This document shows positions 18,657-29,400 of a stretch of 64,000 nucleotides of DNA, in pieces. The DNA comes from an uncultured bacterium (lineage in GTDB: Bacteria; Bacillota; Clostridia; UBA1381), in contig CAJMRL010000007.1 in NCBI GenBank assembly GCA_905215805.1, forward strand, positions 29,849 to 93,848, written 5' to 3'. Position 1 is the first letter of the stretch. Each line of letters starts with the position of its first letter. Below the pieces are notes generated by a model that was not told the DNA's origin, ran no database searches, and worked only from the letters and a program-made list of their open reading frames with translations. The position numbers and the translations under genes are program-made.

Positions 18657-18708
18657 ATAAAGGACTGCCCTGCTCTGCAAAGCGCATACAAACAAGGCAG
18701 TCCTTTTA
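18657..18708 (-). terminator. Hairpin terminator after lysC
   Basis: AAAGGACTGCC and GGCAGTCCTTT form an 11-bp perfect stem around a long loop. On the minus strand it is followed by a short T tract only, so some read-through into rlmB is possible. No separate rlmB promoter was found. Confidence 0.7.
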
Positions 18709-18718
18709 TTCCGTCATA

Positions 18719-19927
18719 TTAGTTCAATAAGAACTTGTCATGTATAGCAACAACAGCCGCCTCGGCATCTTTTCTGTCAACGAGCACGGAAATCTTTATT
18801 TCAGATGTAGCGATCATCTGGATATTGATATGGGCATTATAAAGAGCCTCAAACATAGTTGCAGCAACACCTGAGTTATTTACCATGCCGGCGCCTACTA
18901 TAGATACCTTTGAAACGTCCTTTGTCCACTTGATTTCTCTTGCGTTGATCATTTCCTTTTCTTCCTCAAAAATCTCAAGCACACGCGGAAGATCTCCCTC
19001 TGTTACTGTAAAGGAAATATCCTTTGTCACGCCGTCGCCTATCGACTGAATTATAAGGTCAACGCTTATACCCTTATGTGCAAGCAAACTAAATACGCTG
19101 AATGCCTTACCCGGCGTATCCTCTACTCCACACAGCGCAACTCTTGCAACATCATTATCTCTTGTTACTCCTCTAACGAGCATCTTTTCCACTTGATTTA
19201 CCTCCTTGACATATGTGCCTTCATTATTATTAAGACTTGATCTTACCGATAATTTTACATTATATTTCTTTGCCATTTCAACGCTTCTGTTATGAAGAAC
19301 ATTTGCACCCAAAGATGCAAGCTCGAGCATTTCATCATATGAAATATCATCAAGCTTATAAGCGCTCTTGCATATACGAGGATCCGCCGTATAAACTCCG
19401 TCCACGTCCGTATAGATCTCGCATAAATCTGCGTGAAGCGCTGCCGCAAGAGCAACTGCCGATGTATCCGAACCGCCTCTTCCCAAGGTTGTTATATCGT
19501 CATACTTATTTATTCCCTGGAAACCTGCAACAATTACAATCCTCTTTTTATCAAGCTCATTTCTGAGTCTTTCTGTATCAATCATTTTTATTCTTGCAGC
19601 TCCATAGCGTGAATCCGTTTTCATTCCACACTGCCAGCCAGTCAAAGAAACAACCGGATATCCCAGCTTTTCTATAGCCATAGCTAACAGCGCTATAGAA
19701 ATCTGCTCTCCCGTAGAAAGAAGCATATCCATTTCACGCTTTGAAGCGTCAGGATTGATCTCTTTAGCTTTTTCTATAAGATCATCCGTTGTATCTCCCT
19801 GTGCCGATACCGCAACAACCACACTGTTGCCTTTTTTATACGTATCTGTTATACGTCTGGCAACATTCATAACTCTTTCGGCATCCTTTACCGATGTGCC
19901 GCCGTACTTCTGTACCACTAAAGCCAT
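18719..19927 (-). CDS. lysC: Aspartate kinase
   Basis: 402 residues starting MALVVQKYGGTSVKDAERV. The ATG at 19927 is chosen because a GGAGG site overlaps the earlier ATGs at 19945 and 19948. It catalyses ATP-dependent phosphorylation of aspartate, the first step to threonine, methionine and lysine. The kinase domain includes KYGGTS (about 7-12), the stretch ending TTLGRGGSDTSAVALA and IYTDVDGVYTADPR. Two C-terminal ACT domains follow (from about residue 260), the usual site of feedback inhibition. It lies downstream of hom and thrB, forming a threonine branch cluster. Confidence 0.96.
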   Translation of the reverse strand: MALVVQKYGGTSVKDAERVMNVARRITDTYKKGNSVVVAVSAQGDTTDDLIEKAKEINPDASKREMDMLLSTGEQISIALLAMAIEKLGYPVVSLTGWQCGMKTDSRYGAARIKMIDTERLRNELDKKRIVIVAGFQGINKYDDITTLGRGGSDTSAVALAAALHADLCEIYTDVDGVYTADPRICKSAYKLDDISYDEMLELASLGANVLHNRSVEMAKKYNVKLSVRSSLNNNEGTYVKEVNQVEKMLVRGVTRDNDVARVALCGVEDTPGKAFSVFSLLAHKGISVDLIIQSIGDGVTKDISFTVTEGDLPRVLEIFEEEKEMINAREIKWTKDVSKVSIVGAGMVNNSGVAATMFEALYNAHINIQMIATSEIKISVLVDRKDAEAAVVAIHDKFLLN

Positions 19928-20009
19928 TTTATCTATAACCTCCATCATAACTTTAAGCAGATACTTGCAAAACCTTATCCTGCAAGTGTCACATTTTTAA
20001 GCGCCGATC

Positions 20010-20906
20010 CTAAACTTCCGAAAGGACGCTTCCTACATTATCCACATCCAAAACCTTACACGTCCATTTATGCGAATTCTCACTGAAAAATGCGCTCATT
20101 TTATCAGTAAATTTAAAATAATCACTGTCTATTATCGAAACAATCGTGGGACCGGAGCCGCTCAGATAAGTCGCTCTCGCCCCGCATTTATATGTCATAT
20201 CAACTATTTCATCAAATCCGTCTATATAACTTTTTCTATACTGCTGGTGCATCCTATCCTCAACAGCATACCTTAAAAGCTCCATGTCTCCGCTGCGCAT
20301 AGCTTCAACAAATAAAGCTGCGTGCTGAATATTAAAAGCCGCATCACTTCTTGGTATAAACTCAGGAAGAACTCCTCTTGACTTTCTTGTTGCCACAAAA
20401 AAGTCGGGTATCATAACAGCAAATTTAATCTTAGGATCAAGCTTTATGCTTTTGGTAAAAACCCTGTTATCCGCTGTCATTGATATACACATTCCGCCAT
20501 AAAGCGCAGGCGCAACATTGTCCGGATGTCCCTCCTGCCTTGAGGCAAGGTTAAGAATTTCAGGATATGTAAGCGTACGTCCTGTAAGCGCATTTGCTGC
20601 AAGCATACCACCTATTATACATCCGCTTGAGCTTCCCAGTCCTCTCGTCATAGGAATAGCACTGTTCTGGCGAATGCGCACTCCGCATGGATACCTGCCC
20701 GTTTCATTAAACACGATCTCCATAGCCCTGTATACAAGATTCGTCCTGTCCTGCGGTACATACCCTGACGCATTCATCGTTATAATCTCAAGTCCTGACT
20801 CAATTTCTTCAACCTCAAGCCTTGAATACAGATTAAGTGCTACTCCAAGCGTATCAAATCCGGCTCCCATATTAGCGCTGGAAGCCGGGACTCTTACCTT
20901 TATCAT
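20010..20906 (-). CDS. thrB: Homoserine kinase
   Basis: 298 residues, a GHMP-family kinase that phosphorylates homoserine on the way to threonine. The opening VRVPASSANMGAGFDTLGVAL and the ATP loop PMTRGLGSSSGCIIGG (about 88-103) are diagnostic; the third motif is visible as ATYLSGSGPTIV. The start codon shares one base with the hom stop (TAATG), indicating translational coupling. A threonine synthase gene is not in the window. Confidence 0.96.
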   Translation of the reverse strand: MIKVRVPASSANMGAGFDTLGVALNLYSRLEVEEIESGLEIITMNASGYVPQDRTNLVYRAMEIVFNETGRYPCGVRIRQNSAIPMTRGLGSSSGCIIGGMLAANALTGRTLTYPEILNLASRQEGHPDNVAPALYGGMCISMTADNRVFTKSIKLDPKIKFAVMIPDFFVATRKSRGVLPEFIPRSDAAFNIQHAALFVEAMRSGDMELLRYAVEDRMHQQYRKSYIDGFDEIVDMTYKCGARATYLSGSGPTIVSIIDSDYFKFTDKMSAFFSENSHKWTCKVLDVDNVGSVLSEV

Positions 20907-22111
20907 TATTTCAAAACCTTCAGCGCTGTTATCACATCAAGCTCCAAAAGGCTGTCTTTAATCTGACTTTTCGTCATAGGTTCTGTTATAAACGCCGCTT
21001 CACCGCTGTTCTTTCTTATATATGATAATTTTCCGCAAGCATTTTCGCACTCTTCAGCAGTATTATTGGCACGAACAAAGTATGAGAATTTAACATCATC
21101 CTCGCCCGCGCATATGTCTGTTTCGGATTTTATCCAGTTGATATTCTTATTACTCTTTTTATGTCTTATACAATCTAAAATATCAGCCACAACTGCCGAT
21201 GCTGTCGCCATTTTTCCGGCGCCCTTTCCGTAAAACATTACATCATCAACGCAATCGCCTGTTACCATGATAGCATTAAATACATTATTCACTCCGGCAA
21301 GTGGATGTGAATTATCTATAAACATCGGTCCTACGCTTGCATAGATCTTTCCATTATCAAGAAAATCTGCATAACCTATAAGCTTTATAACACCATTTCC
21401 CTGAGCGGCGCATTTTACGTCGTCCAAAGTAATATCCGTTATACCCGTTGTTTCTATATTATTATAATCAACCTCTTTACCTGACGCAAGCGAAGCCAAT
21501 ATCGCAATCTTTCTGCAGGCGTCATACCCTTCAATATCAGCTGCGGGATTCTTTTCTGCAAATCCGTTATCCTGAGCATCTTTTAAAGCATCCTCAAAAG
21601 TCTGACCGTTTTCTACCATTTGATAGAGTATATAATTTGTAGTTCCGTTCAAAATACCGGCAATTCTCTCAATATTGTTTGCTGCCAAGCACTGGTGCAT
21701 CGGTCTTATAATCGGGATGCCCCCGCCTACGCTGGCTTCAAACATATAATTTACGTTATTTTCTTTCGCTATAGCCAGAAGCTCCGTCCCGTATGTCGCA
21801 ACAAGCTCCTTATTTGATGTAGCTACATTGATTCCATTCTGTAAAAGGCTTTTTGTAAATTCATATGCCGGATGCAGCCCGCCCATAACCTCGGCTACCA
21901 CACATATCTCATCATCATTCAATATATCATTGAAATCTTTTGTAAAAAGCTCTTTTTCGGGATGGTCGTCAAAATCACGGATATCCAGTATATATTTAAG
22001 CTCTACCGGTTCACCGTAAGTATTGCTAGTGAGCCTGGCGCCGTTTTTCTTAATAATCTCATATACACCGCTTCCGACTGTACCATAGCCCATTATTGCA
22101 ACTTTTGCCAT
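20906..22111 (-). CDS. hom: Homoserine dehydrogenase
   Basis: 401 residues: Rossmann motif GYGTVGSGVYEII at the N-terminus, the catalytic segment GILNGTTNYIL (about 155-165), the substrate segment DIEGYDACRKIAILASL and a C-terminal ACT-like regulatory region starting near 340. It reduces aspartate semialdehyde to homoserine, joining the LysC product to ThrB. The ribosome site is AAGGAGG. It is the first gene of hom-thrB-lysC and has its own promoter at 22150-22178. Confidence 0.96.
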   Translation of the reverse strand: MAKVAIMGYGTVGSGVYEIIKKNGARLTSNTYGEPVELKYILDIRDFDDHPEKELFTKDFNDILNDDEICVVAEVMGGLHPAYEFTKSLLQNGINVATSNKELVATYGTELLAIAKENNVNYMFEASVGGGIPIIRPMHQCLAANNIERIAGILNGTTNYILYQMVENGQTFEDALKDAQDNGFAEKNPAADIEGYDACRKIAILASLASGKEVDYNNIETTGITDITLDDVKCAAQGNGVIKLIGYADFLDNGKIYASVGPMFIDNSHPLAGVNNVFNAIMVTGDCVDDVMFYGKGAGKMATASAVVADILDCIRHKKSNKNINWIKSETDICAGEDDVKFSYFVRANNTAEECENACGKLSYIRKNSGEAAFITEPMTKSQIKDSLLELDVITALKVLK

Positions 22112-22149
22112 TCCTTCTGCCTCCTTATAGTAATTACATTATAACAAAT

Positions 22150-22178
22150 ATTTTATCATACTAAATTATCAAAGTCAA
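22150..22178 (-). promoter_or_regulatory. Sigma-A promoter of hom-thrB(-lysC)
   Basis: On the minus strand TTGACT (22173-22178), a 17-bp spacer and TAAAAT (22150-22155). The leader is short (about 30 nt), leaving no room for a T-box or attenuator. Confidence 0.72.
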
Positions 22179-22232
22179 TGCTTTGATTAACCAATCTTAT
22201 TTTGTTTGAGATATGTATTTTGTGTATTTTAG

Positions 22233-22937
22233 TTAATCTGAGGCATAACCGTCCGCAAAATAGCCGGAAATCAAGCCTCTTACAGCGTCATCCGTCACTA
22301 TAATATGATCCGATAAAATCACTCCTACTGTTTTAAACGCGTCCAACATAACAGATGTTCCTATCCTATCCGCCTTTGATTCCCGTGAATTTCCGCTTGG
22401 ATGATTATGCGCTATAACCACATACGCCGGATCGTACTGTACAGCCTTTCTGACTATCGTCGAAATATTAAACCCAATTGAGCTGAATTCTCCTTCACCA
22501 AGATTTACTACAGATATTATTTTACTCTTGATATCCAAACAAAACATATACATGCTCTCTCTTTTTTGATGTCTGAAAAGCTCATGAAGATAAACCTCCG
22601 TCTGTACGCTTCCCAAAATAAATCTGCGAGGCTTTGCGATTCGCTTATTGTATTCCATTATAAACTGACCAAGAAAATTGATATACTGCGCTGTTTTCTC
22701 TCCTACTCCTTCAACAGCCGTCAGCTCATTTATCGGAGTATCAAAAACGCCTTTTATTCCTCCGAATCGCTTTATCAGCCGGTGCGCTATCGGATTCGTA
22801 TCTCCTCTTGCGATAACATTATAAAGCATGACCTCCAGCATTTCATGGTCTTCCATACCGGAAAAGCCATTTTCCAAGACCTTAGCTCTCATTCTTTTCC
22901 TATGTCCGGCATGAACATTTTCCGGTGAGTCTTTCAA
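22233..22937 (-). CDS. radC: RadC-family JAB/MPN-domain protein
   Basis: 234 residues: an N-terminal helix-hairpin-helix-like region (VEGVGEKTAQYINFLGQF, about 70-87) and a C-terminal JAMM domain with the metal motif HNHPSGNSRESKAD (about 180). The family was named for DNA repair, but that role is not established in most bacteria; a metal-dependent hydrolase is likely. It lies 14 bp after the GH115 gene, so the two are probably cotranscribed. Confidence 0.92.
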   Translation of the reverse strand: MKDSPENVHAGHRKRMRAKVLENGFSGMEDHEMLEVMLYNVIARGDTNPIAHRLIKRFGGIKGVFDTPINELTAVEGVGEKTAQYINFLGQFIMEYNKRIAKPRRFILGSVQTEVYLHELFRHQKRESMYMFCLDIKSKIISVVNLGEGEFSSIGFNISTIVRKAVQYDPAYVVIAHNHPSGNSRESKADRIGTSVMLDAFKTVGVILSDHIIVTDDAVRGLISGYFADGYASD

Positions 22938-22951
22938 AATCTTATCCTCCC

Positions 22952-24955
22952 TTAGTCAAAAAGTTTTTGTTCCTTCATCTTTTCATAAATTTCTTCATCT
23001 TTCATATGGTTTTCCCAATTAGTAATAAGTATTACTTTTCTGTCTTCTTCGCTGTATAAAAGGTCTCTCTGCCATGTATAATAGCCTCCGCCTTCACCGA
23101 ATGCCCTCACCTTTGCCATTACGCCTTTTATGATTTCAGCGCTGAATTTCATATCGCAAAGGCATTCATTTTCATAGAAGCCCTGCCATATGCCATATTC
23201 CGACTCTCTCATCTCTGAATCTATTTTCTCAAACAGCTCCGCCGAATTACCAAGCAGATAAAAGGATTTCATGTAATTTTTATTTTCAAATTCCCTGTAT
23301 GCTTCGCAAAATCTCATCAAGGCATTCATCCCATAATAATGAATTTTTGCCTGTAAAAATATTGTTGCCTCGAATAATTTTTTCTTATCCTCAAATATAT
23401 CATTATCCATTTCGGAGCATCTGTCATACAATTTTTGCATCTGCTCCTCGCCATCGGTGCATATCCGGTATATACGCTCAATCTGTCCGCCGAAATCGGT
23501 ATCCGCAAGCCATTTCATTGCCGAACATGACTGCGAGCTGTCACGCATCCATTGTGCTGCCATATTTCTTACCGAATACGCATAAAACTGTTCTCCGCAA
23601 TGTTCGTCTTCATGATCTCCGTAGCTGAGCATACTGTCACAGTATTCATCGTAGCACCATGCCACTCCGTCAATATAATCAAAATATTTCCCTGCAAATT
23701 TTTCGCTTTGATCCTCTCCGTCAAAGTCCTCTCCAAACCATATTCGGCGCACCACATCAAGAAAATATGCGTGAGGTCTTATATTTGACGCGTTCACAAT
23801 AAGAAAATCCCGGCATCCCGAATCAAAAGCGCTGTTAAGTTCATCATAAACCATCTCTACCTTATTGGGAAGCATTGTAATATGGTTTGCGGCTTGTAAA
23901 TCATAAAACGACACATGATAGTATATTCCGTTTTTCCCATCGGCATCATTATCCGGCAGCGATGGCGTCCTCGGATCATAATTTCCCATACGGCGGGACA
24001 CCATTTTACCAAAGCCATTGTCCGCCCATACGCGTATAATATCCTTATCTATATCCAAAAAACCATCCCTGTACAGCTGTGTTATTTCCCCATAAAGATT
24101 TGTACAGCAAATAGGATTTTTAACTGATGATCTTACTATTTCATACTGCTCGTTTATTATATCACTTATTAATTTGCCTCGTTTTTGCGGCGTATCATAT
24201 TTAGGATCATCCGCCCAAAACGGTTTGTCACCCTGTCCGCGAAAACCCAAATTCCATATAACCTTTTGATTTTTCTGTTCTTCTACTGCCTTTTTCCAAA
24301 GCCCTCTGAAAAGCTCCGGATATTTATCAAACGACGCCTCTTTATCAGGATATGCCCTTGCAAACATTTCCGCCCCCAAAGGCTCTGCATGATGATGCGT
24401 TATCCACAATCCCATATCTGATGCAAGCTGTCTGTATTCTCTTGAGTTTGCATCTGTTCCGGGTATTACCATATTTCCGCCGCAGCGCAATATTGCTTCA
24501 AATGCCATTTCCCACGGGATATCTTTATTTCCCTCAGGCGCCCAATGACTTATGAGCACTTCATCATTAAGAAACCATCCTCTAAACTTAATTTTAGCAG
24601 GTGCGCTGTAATAATCCTGAGCCGGAATATTTACGATTTCCTGTTTATTTATCGTTTGATCCATCCAAAACCAAAATGGATCAACATACATAAAAGTCTC
24701 GCTTATATAATACAAAGCATAAATAAAGCCCAAATCATGCGAGGCATATATATTCATTGTATCGTTATCCGGAAAGCGTACAACATAATCCTCATCTCCC
24801 AAGCTTATATCATAAGAAAGAGTTATCATGTTTTGTTTTCCTTCAGGAAGAGTTTTCTTCATATCTCTTGTAAATGTCTCTATTGCATGCCTGACAGGTT
24901 TAGTATTGACCTGTGACACTATTTTTGTATTAATATTCAGTTCAAAAACATCCAT
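22952..24955 (-). CDS. GH115-like alpha-glucuronidase family protein, cytoplasmic
   Basis: 667 residues with no signal peptide. The core resembles GH115 enzymes, which remove glucuronic or 4-O-methyl-glucuronic acid from xylan side chains: IKFRGWFLNDE (about 123-133), GGNMVIPGTDANSREYRQLA, the stretch ending WNLGFRGQGDKPFW, and a stretch beginning CTNLYGEIT. Characterised GH115 proteins are commonly near 900-1000 residues with a further C-terminal domain; this one ends earlier, so it is a short or divergent form. It would act on imported acidic oligosaccharides. A perfect consensus promoter lies upstream. It precedes radC by 14 bp. Confidence 0.82.
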   Translation of the reverse strand: MDVFELNINTKIVSQVNTKPVRHAIETFTRDMKKTLPEGKQNMITLSYDISLGDEDYVVRFPDNDTMNIYASHDLGFIYALYYISETFMYVDPFWFWMDQTINKQEIVNIPAQDYYSAPAKIKFRGWFLNDEVLISHWAPEGNKDIPWEMAFEAILRCGGNMVIPGTDANSREYRQLASDMGLWITHHHAEPLGAEMFARAYPDKEASFDKYPELFRGLWKKAVEEQKNQKVIWNLGFRGQGDKPFWADDPKYDTPQKRGKLISDIINEQYEIVRSSVKNPICCTNLYGEITQLYRDGFLDIDKDIIRVWADNGFGKMVSRRMGNYDPRTPSLPDNDADGKNGIYYHVSFYDLQAANHITMLPNKVEMVYDELNSAFDSGCRDFLIVNASNIRPHAYFLDVVRRIWFGEDFDGEDQSEKFAGKYFDYIDGVAWCYDEYCDSMLSYGDHEDEHCGEQFYAYSVRNMAAQWMRDSSQSCSAMKWLADTDFGGQIERIYRICTDGEEQMQKLYDRCSEMDNDIFEDKKKLFEATIFLQAKIHYYGMNALMRFCEAYREFENKNYMKSFYLLGNSAELFEKIDSEMRESEYGIWQGFYENECLCDMKFSAEIIKGVMAKVRAFGEGGGYYTWQRDLLYSEEDRKVILITNWENHMKDEEIYEKMKEQKLFD

Positions 24956-25007
24956 TTATATTTCCCTCTATACAAATTATATGTGTTTATTATTAGATAT
25001 CAGTATA

Positions 25008-25036
25008 ATTATACCACACAAGAAAAACAGTGTCAA
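25008..25036 (-). promoter_or_regulatory. Consensus sigma-A promoter of the GH115-radC unit
   Basis: On the minus strand a perfect TTGACA (25031-25036), a 17-bp spacer and a perfect TATAAT (25008-25013). Such a strong core promoter in front of a sugar-catabolic gene implies repression when the substrate is absent. Confidence 0.8.
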
Positions 25037-25078
25037 TCAAATAAAACCTTATTTTTCTAAAAAAAGCCTAAAAAGGAC

Positions 25079-25107
25079 TTGAATATTTCATCAAAAAATT
25101 GTATAAT
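25079..25107 (+). promoter_or_regulatory. Sigma-A promoter of glyA
   Basis: TTGAAT (25079-25084), a 17-bp spacer and TATAAT (25102-25107), with a predicted start near 25114 and a leader of about 35 nt to the ATG at 25148. Confidence 0.75.
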
Positions 25108-25147
25108 AAGAGTGGTTATGTTATTTTAACAGAAAGGAATAAAAAAA

Positions 25148-26392
25148 ATGAGAGATTTTACACTTTTAAAACAGAATGATCCCGAGGTCTATTCTGTTGT
25201 CATGGACGAAACAAATCGCCAAAGAAATAAAATTGAGCTTATTGCCTCTGAAAACTTTGTTTCTGAAACAGTTATGGAAGCAAACGGCTCTACTCTTACC
25301 AATAAATATGCGGAAGGCTATCCCGGCAAGCGTTATTACGGAGGCTGTGAATATGTTGATGTTGTTGAAAATCTTGCAATAGAAAGAGCAAAAAAGCTTT
25401 TCGGAGCTTCGTATGCAAATGTGCAGCCTCATTCCGGTGCACAGGCTAATATGGCCGTATTCTTTGCACTTCTTACCCCCGGAGATACCGTTCTTTCTAT
25501 GAACCTTGCTCATGGCGGACATCTCAGCCACGGCTCACCTGTAAACATTTCAGGAAAGTACTGGAACATAGTTCCTTACGGTGTTACAGAGGATACAAAT
25601 ACTATTGATTATGATGAGGTAAGACGTATTGCGCTCGAATGCAAGCCTAAGCTCATACTCGCCGGTGCATCAGCTTACCCGAGAGTAATTGATTTTGAAA
25701 AATTTGCCGCTATAGCCAAAGAGGTAGGCGCATATTTGATGGTTGATATGGCGCATATTGCCGGTCTTGTTGCCGCAGGCGTTCACCCCTCCCCTGTTCC
25801 ATTCGCAGACATTGTAACAACAACTACACACAAGACGCTCAGAGGTCCAAGAGGCGGTCTTATTTTAACAAATGATGAAGAAATCGCTAAAAAAGTCAAT
25901 AAGGCAATCTTCCCAGGAACACAGGGCGGTCCTCTCATGCACACAATCGCGGCAAAGGCTGTATGCTTGGGAGAAGCTTTAAAGCCTGAATTTAAACAGT
26001 ATGCTCAGCAGGTTGTAAAGAATGCTCAGGCTCTTGCAAAGCAGCTTCTTGAAGAAGGATTCAAGCTCGTTTCGGGCGGTACGGATAATCACCTTATGCT
26101 TGTTGATCTCACAGGCATGGCTGTAGATACAGGTAAGGCGGCTGAAAAAATGCTTGATGAAGTAGGAATCACCGTAAACAAAAATGCTATTCCTTTTGAT
26201 ACTCAGAAGCCGTTTGTAACAAGCGGTATCAGAATAGGCACCGCTGCTACAACAACAAGAGGCTTTGTTGAAGAAGATATGATCGAAATAGGAAAGCTTA
26301 TCGGTCTTACGCTTAAGGACTTCGATAACAGCAAAGACAAAGTTATGGCAAGAGTAAAGGCGCTTTGTGAAAAGCACCCGCTTTATGAATAA
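25148..26392 (+). CDS. glyA: Serine hydroxymethyltransferase
   Basis: 414 residues, standard length. A PLP enzyme that interconverts serine and glycine with tetrahydrofolate and supplies one-carbon units. Family motifs are IELIASENFVSETVMEANGS near the N-terminus, HSGAQAN, VDMAHIAGLVAAG and the PLP lysine in TTTTHKTLRGPRGG (about 225-238). The ribosome site is GAAAGGAA. Monocistronic, with its own promoter and terminator. Confidence 0.97.
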   Translation: MRDFTLLKQNDPEVYSVVMDETNRQRNKIELIASENFVSETVMEANGSTLTNKYAEGYPGKRYYGGCEYVDVVENLAIERAKKLFGASYANVQPHSGAQANMAVFFALLTPGDTVLSMNLAHGGHLSHGSPVNISGKYWNIVPYGVTEDTNTIDYDEVRRIALECKPKLILAGASAYPRVIDFEKFAAIAKEVGAYLMVDMAHIAGLVAAGVHPSPVPFADIVTTTTHKTLRGPRGGLILTNDEEIAKKVNKAIFPGTQGGPLMHTIAAKAVCLGEALKPEFKQYAQQVVKNAQALAKQLLEEGFKLVSGGTDNHLMLVDLTGMAVDTGKAAEKMLDEVGITVNKNAIPFDTQKPFVTSGIRIGTAATTTRGFVEEDMIEIGKLIGLTLKDFDNSKDKVMARVKALCEKHPLYE

Positions 26393-26419
26393 AATTTCAG
26401 TTTATAAAATTCTCTATAA

Positions 26420-26457
26420 AATAAAGCTTTCCCCAAAATTTTGGGGAAGGCTTTATT
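26420..26457 (+). terminator. Terminator of glyA
   Basis: AATAAAGC and GCTTTATT enclose a second perfect arm pair TTCCCC/GGGGAA, making a near-continuous stem with an A/T-rich loop and a T-rich tail. It lies between convergent glyA and purL and could serve both. Confidence 0.85.
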
Positions 26458-26481
26458 TATTATCTGATAAATCAAATCATA

Positions 26482-29400
26482 TTATTTAAAATATTTAACT
26501 CCGGATTCAAACAGCTTCTGATCCTTATTTCCCGGAACATTTTCAGCTATGTTTCTTCCTATTCTCTCGCTGTGACCCATCTTTCCGAAAATACGTCCGT
26601 CCGGACTTGTTATACCCTCTATTGATGCAGCAGAACCGTTCGGATTCCATTCAATATCATAAGTAGCCTTTCCTTCCGGATCAACATACTGAGTTGCGAT
26701 TTGTCCGTTTTTCGCCAGTTCAGCAATCATTTCAGCACTTGCCACAAAACGTCCCTCACCATGCGAAACAGGTATTGTATACATATCTCCAACCTCTGTA
26801 TTTAAGAGCCACGGACTCTTGTTTGAAGCTATACGCGTATAAGTCATCCTTGAAATATGTCTTCCGAGAGTATTAAATGTAAGCGTCGGCGAATCATCCT
26901 CAAGGTCTCTTATTTCGCCATACGGAACAAGACCAAGCTTTATAAGTGCCTGGAATCCGTTACAAATACCGAGCATAAGTCCGTCACGGTTTTTCAGCAT
27001 ATTCATAACCGCCTCCCTTACAAGCGGATTTCTGAATGCCGTTGCAATAAACTTACCTGAACCCTCAGGCTCGTCACCGCCGGAGAATCCTCCCGGAATC
27101 ATAACAATCTGTGAATTGTCTATGCGCTTTTTCATTTCCTCCATTGAGTATGAAACATCTGCTCCGGTAAGATTCCTGAATACAAATACATCAGCAACAC
27201 CGCCTGCTCTTTCAAAGGCTCTTGCTGTATCATATTCGCAGTTTGTTCCCGGGAATACAGGAATAAATATTCTCGGCTTTGCAAATTTCTCCGTTGCTAC
27301 CGTTATATTTCTCTTGTTGTATGAATATGTTTCAGGCTCCGACTCAAAATGTCCTGCCTTTGTCGGGAATACCTTTTCAAGCGTCGAAGTCCATGCCTTC
27401 AATGCCTCATCAAGTGAAATGCTGACGCCGTTTATATCTATGGACTCTTTCTCCTGTGTGTATCCGAGCTCTTTTATATTAACTCCGCTCATATCATCAG
27501 TACTGAGAATAACGCCGCATTTATCCGACAATTCAAAGACGATAGAGCCAAGCGGAGCATAGAATAAATCGTCATTGGTTATGTCATTACCAAATTCAAA
27601 ACCAAGTTTATTACCAAAAGCCATCTTGCTGATTGTCTCCGCAAGACCAAAGCCCTTTACAACGCTTGCCGACAATATAATACCATTTGATTCCATTTCA
27701 TGTATAAACTCATACATTTTCTTAAGCGCATCAAAGTCAGGCATATCATTTTCATCACGGTTTACCGAAATCATGAATACAGATGTTCCCGCTTTTTTGA
27801 ATTCCTGCGAAATAACCTTATCTGCCTTAACAGGAGCAACTGCAAACGATGTAAGTGTCGGAGGTACATCAAGCTCATTAAACGAACCGCTCATTGAATC
27901 CTTTCCGCCTATCGCCGCTATTCCAAGCTCAAGCTGTGTCTTATATGCGCCGAGCAGTGCCGCAAACGGTTTGCCCCAGCGTTTTGGATCTGTTCCGAGT
28001 CTTTCAAAATACTCTTGGAATGTAAGGTATATTGTCTTATAATCAGCTCCAAGAGCTACCGCTTTTGAAACTGACTCAACTATAGCATATACAGCTCCGT
28101 GATACGGACTCCATTTTGAAATTTTCGGATTATATCCAAATGTCATAATTGTAGCTGTATTTGTCTCACCCTCAAGAACCGGAACCTTTGCAGCCATTCC
28201 GTCTGACGGCGTAAGCTGATACTTTCCGCCGAACGGCATCAATACCGAACCCGCTCCGATTGTAGAGTCAAACTTTTCGCAAAGTCCCTTTTGTGAGCAT
28301 ACATTAAGGTCCGAAAGCGTTTCAAGCCATTTTTCCTTTACATCCGTAACAACCTCCGGATTCATTACGCACTCACCCGGCGCCTCTACTTCTACATCGG
28401 TATTCTTCGTAGCTCCATTTGTATTAAGAAAATCTCTTGATATGTCGCAGATAGTATTTCCTCTCCATGTCATTGTAAGACGGTTATCGCTTGTAACAAC
28501 CGCAACCTTTGTTGCCTCAAGATTTTCCTTGTTTGCGTATTCAATAAACTTGTCGGCATCCTCCGCACGTACAACAACTGCCATTCTTTCCTGCGACTCA
28601 CTTATTGCAAGCTCTGTGCCGTCAAGACCCTCGTATTTCTTCGGAACTTTATCCAAATCGATCTTCAGCCCGTCCGCAAGCTCTCCTATCGCAACAGATA
28701 CACCGCCTGCACCGAAATCATTACATCTCTTAATAAGCGTTGTAACCTTATTATCCCTGAATAATCTCTGCAGCTTTCTTTCTACCGGAGGATTACCTTT
28801 TTGAACTTCTGATCCGCAGGTTATAACGGACTTCTCATTATGAGCCTTTGAAGAGCCGGTAGCTCCGCCTATTCCGTCACGTCCTGTACGTCCGCCGAGA
28901 AGTATAATTACATCTCCCTCTGACGGAACCTCTCTTATTACATTTGCCTTCGGCGCAGCTCCGATAACCGCTCCTATTTCCATTCTCTTTGCAACATAAC
29001 CCTCGTCATATATCTCCTGAACCTGTCCCGTTGCAAGACCTATCTGGTTTCCGTAGGAGCTGTAGCCTGATGAAGCCTGTTTTGTAATCTGGCGCTGCAT
29101 AAGCTTTCCCGGAATAGTTTCCTTTAATGACTTTCTCGGATCTCCGGCGCCTGTAACTCTCATAGCCTGATACACATATGAACGTCCGGAAAGCGGATCA
29201 CGGATTGCACCGCCAAGGCAAGTAGCAGCACCGCCGAATGGTTCGATTTCGGTAGGATGGTTATGAGTTTCGTTTTTAAACATTATAAGCCAAGGCTCTT
29301 CCTTGCCGTCAATATCAACATTAACAACTATCGAGCACGCATTTATTTCTTCAGATTCGTCTATTTCCTTTAACAGTCCTCTTTTCTTGAGCTGCTTTAC

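Noticed and set aside
19963..19987. ACTTGCA/TGCAAGT inverted repeat between thrB and lysC as a terminator
   Set aside because: Only 7 bp with an 11-nt loop and no following T run; insufficient to call a terminator, so hom-thrB-lysC may still be one transcript.
22112..22232. T-box or riboswitch in front of hom
   Set aside because: The promoter leaves only about 30 nt of leader, too short for any known amino-acid-responsive leader.
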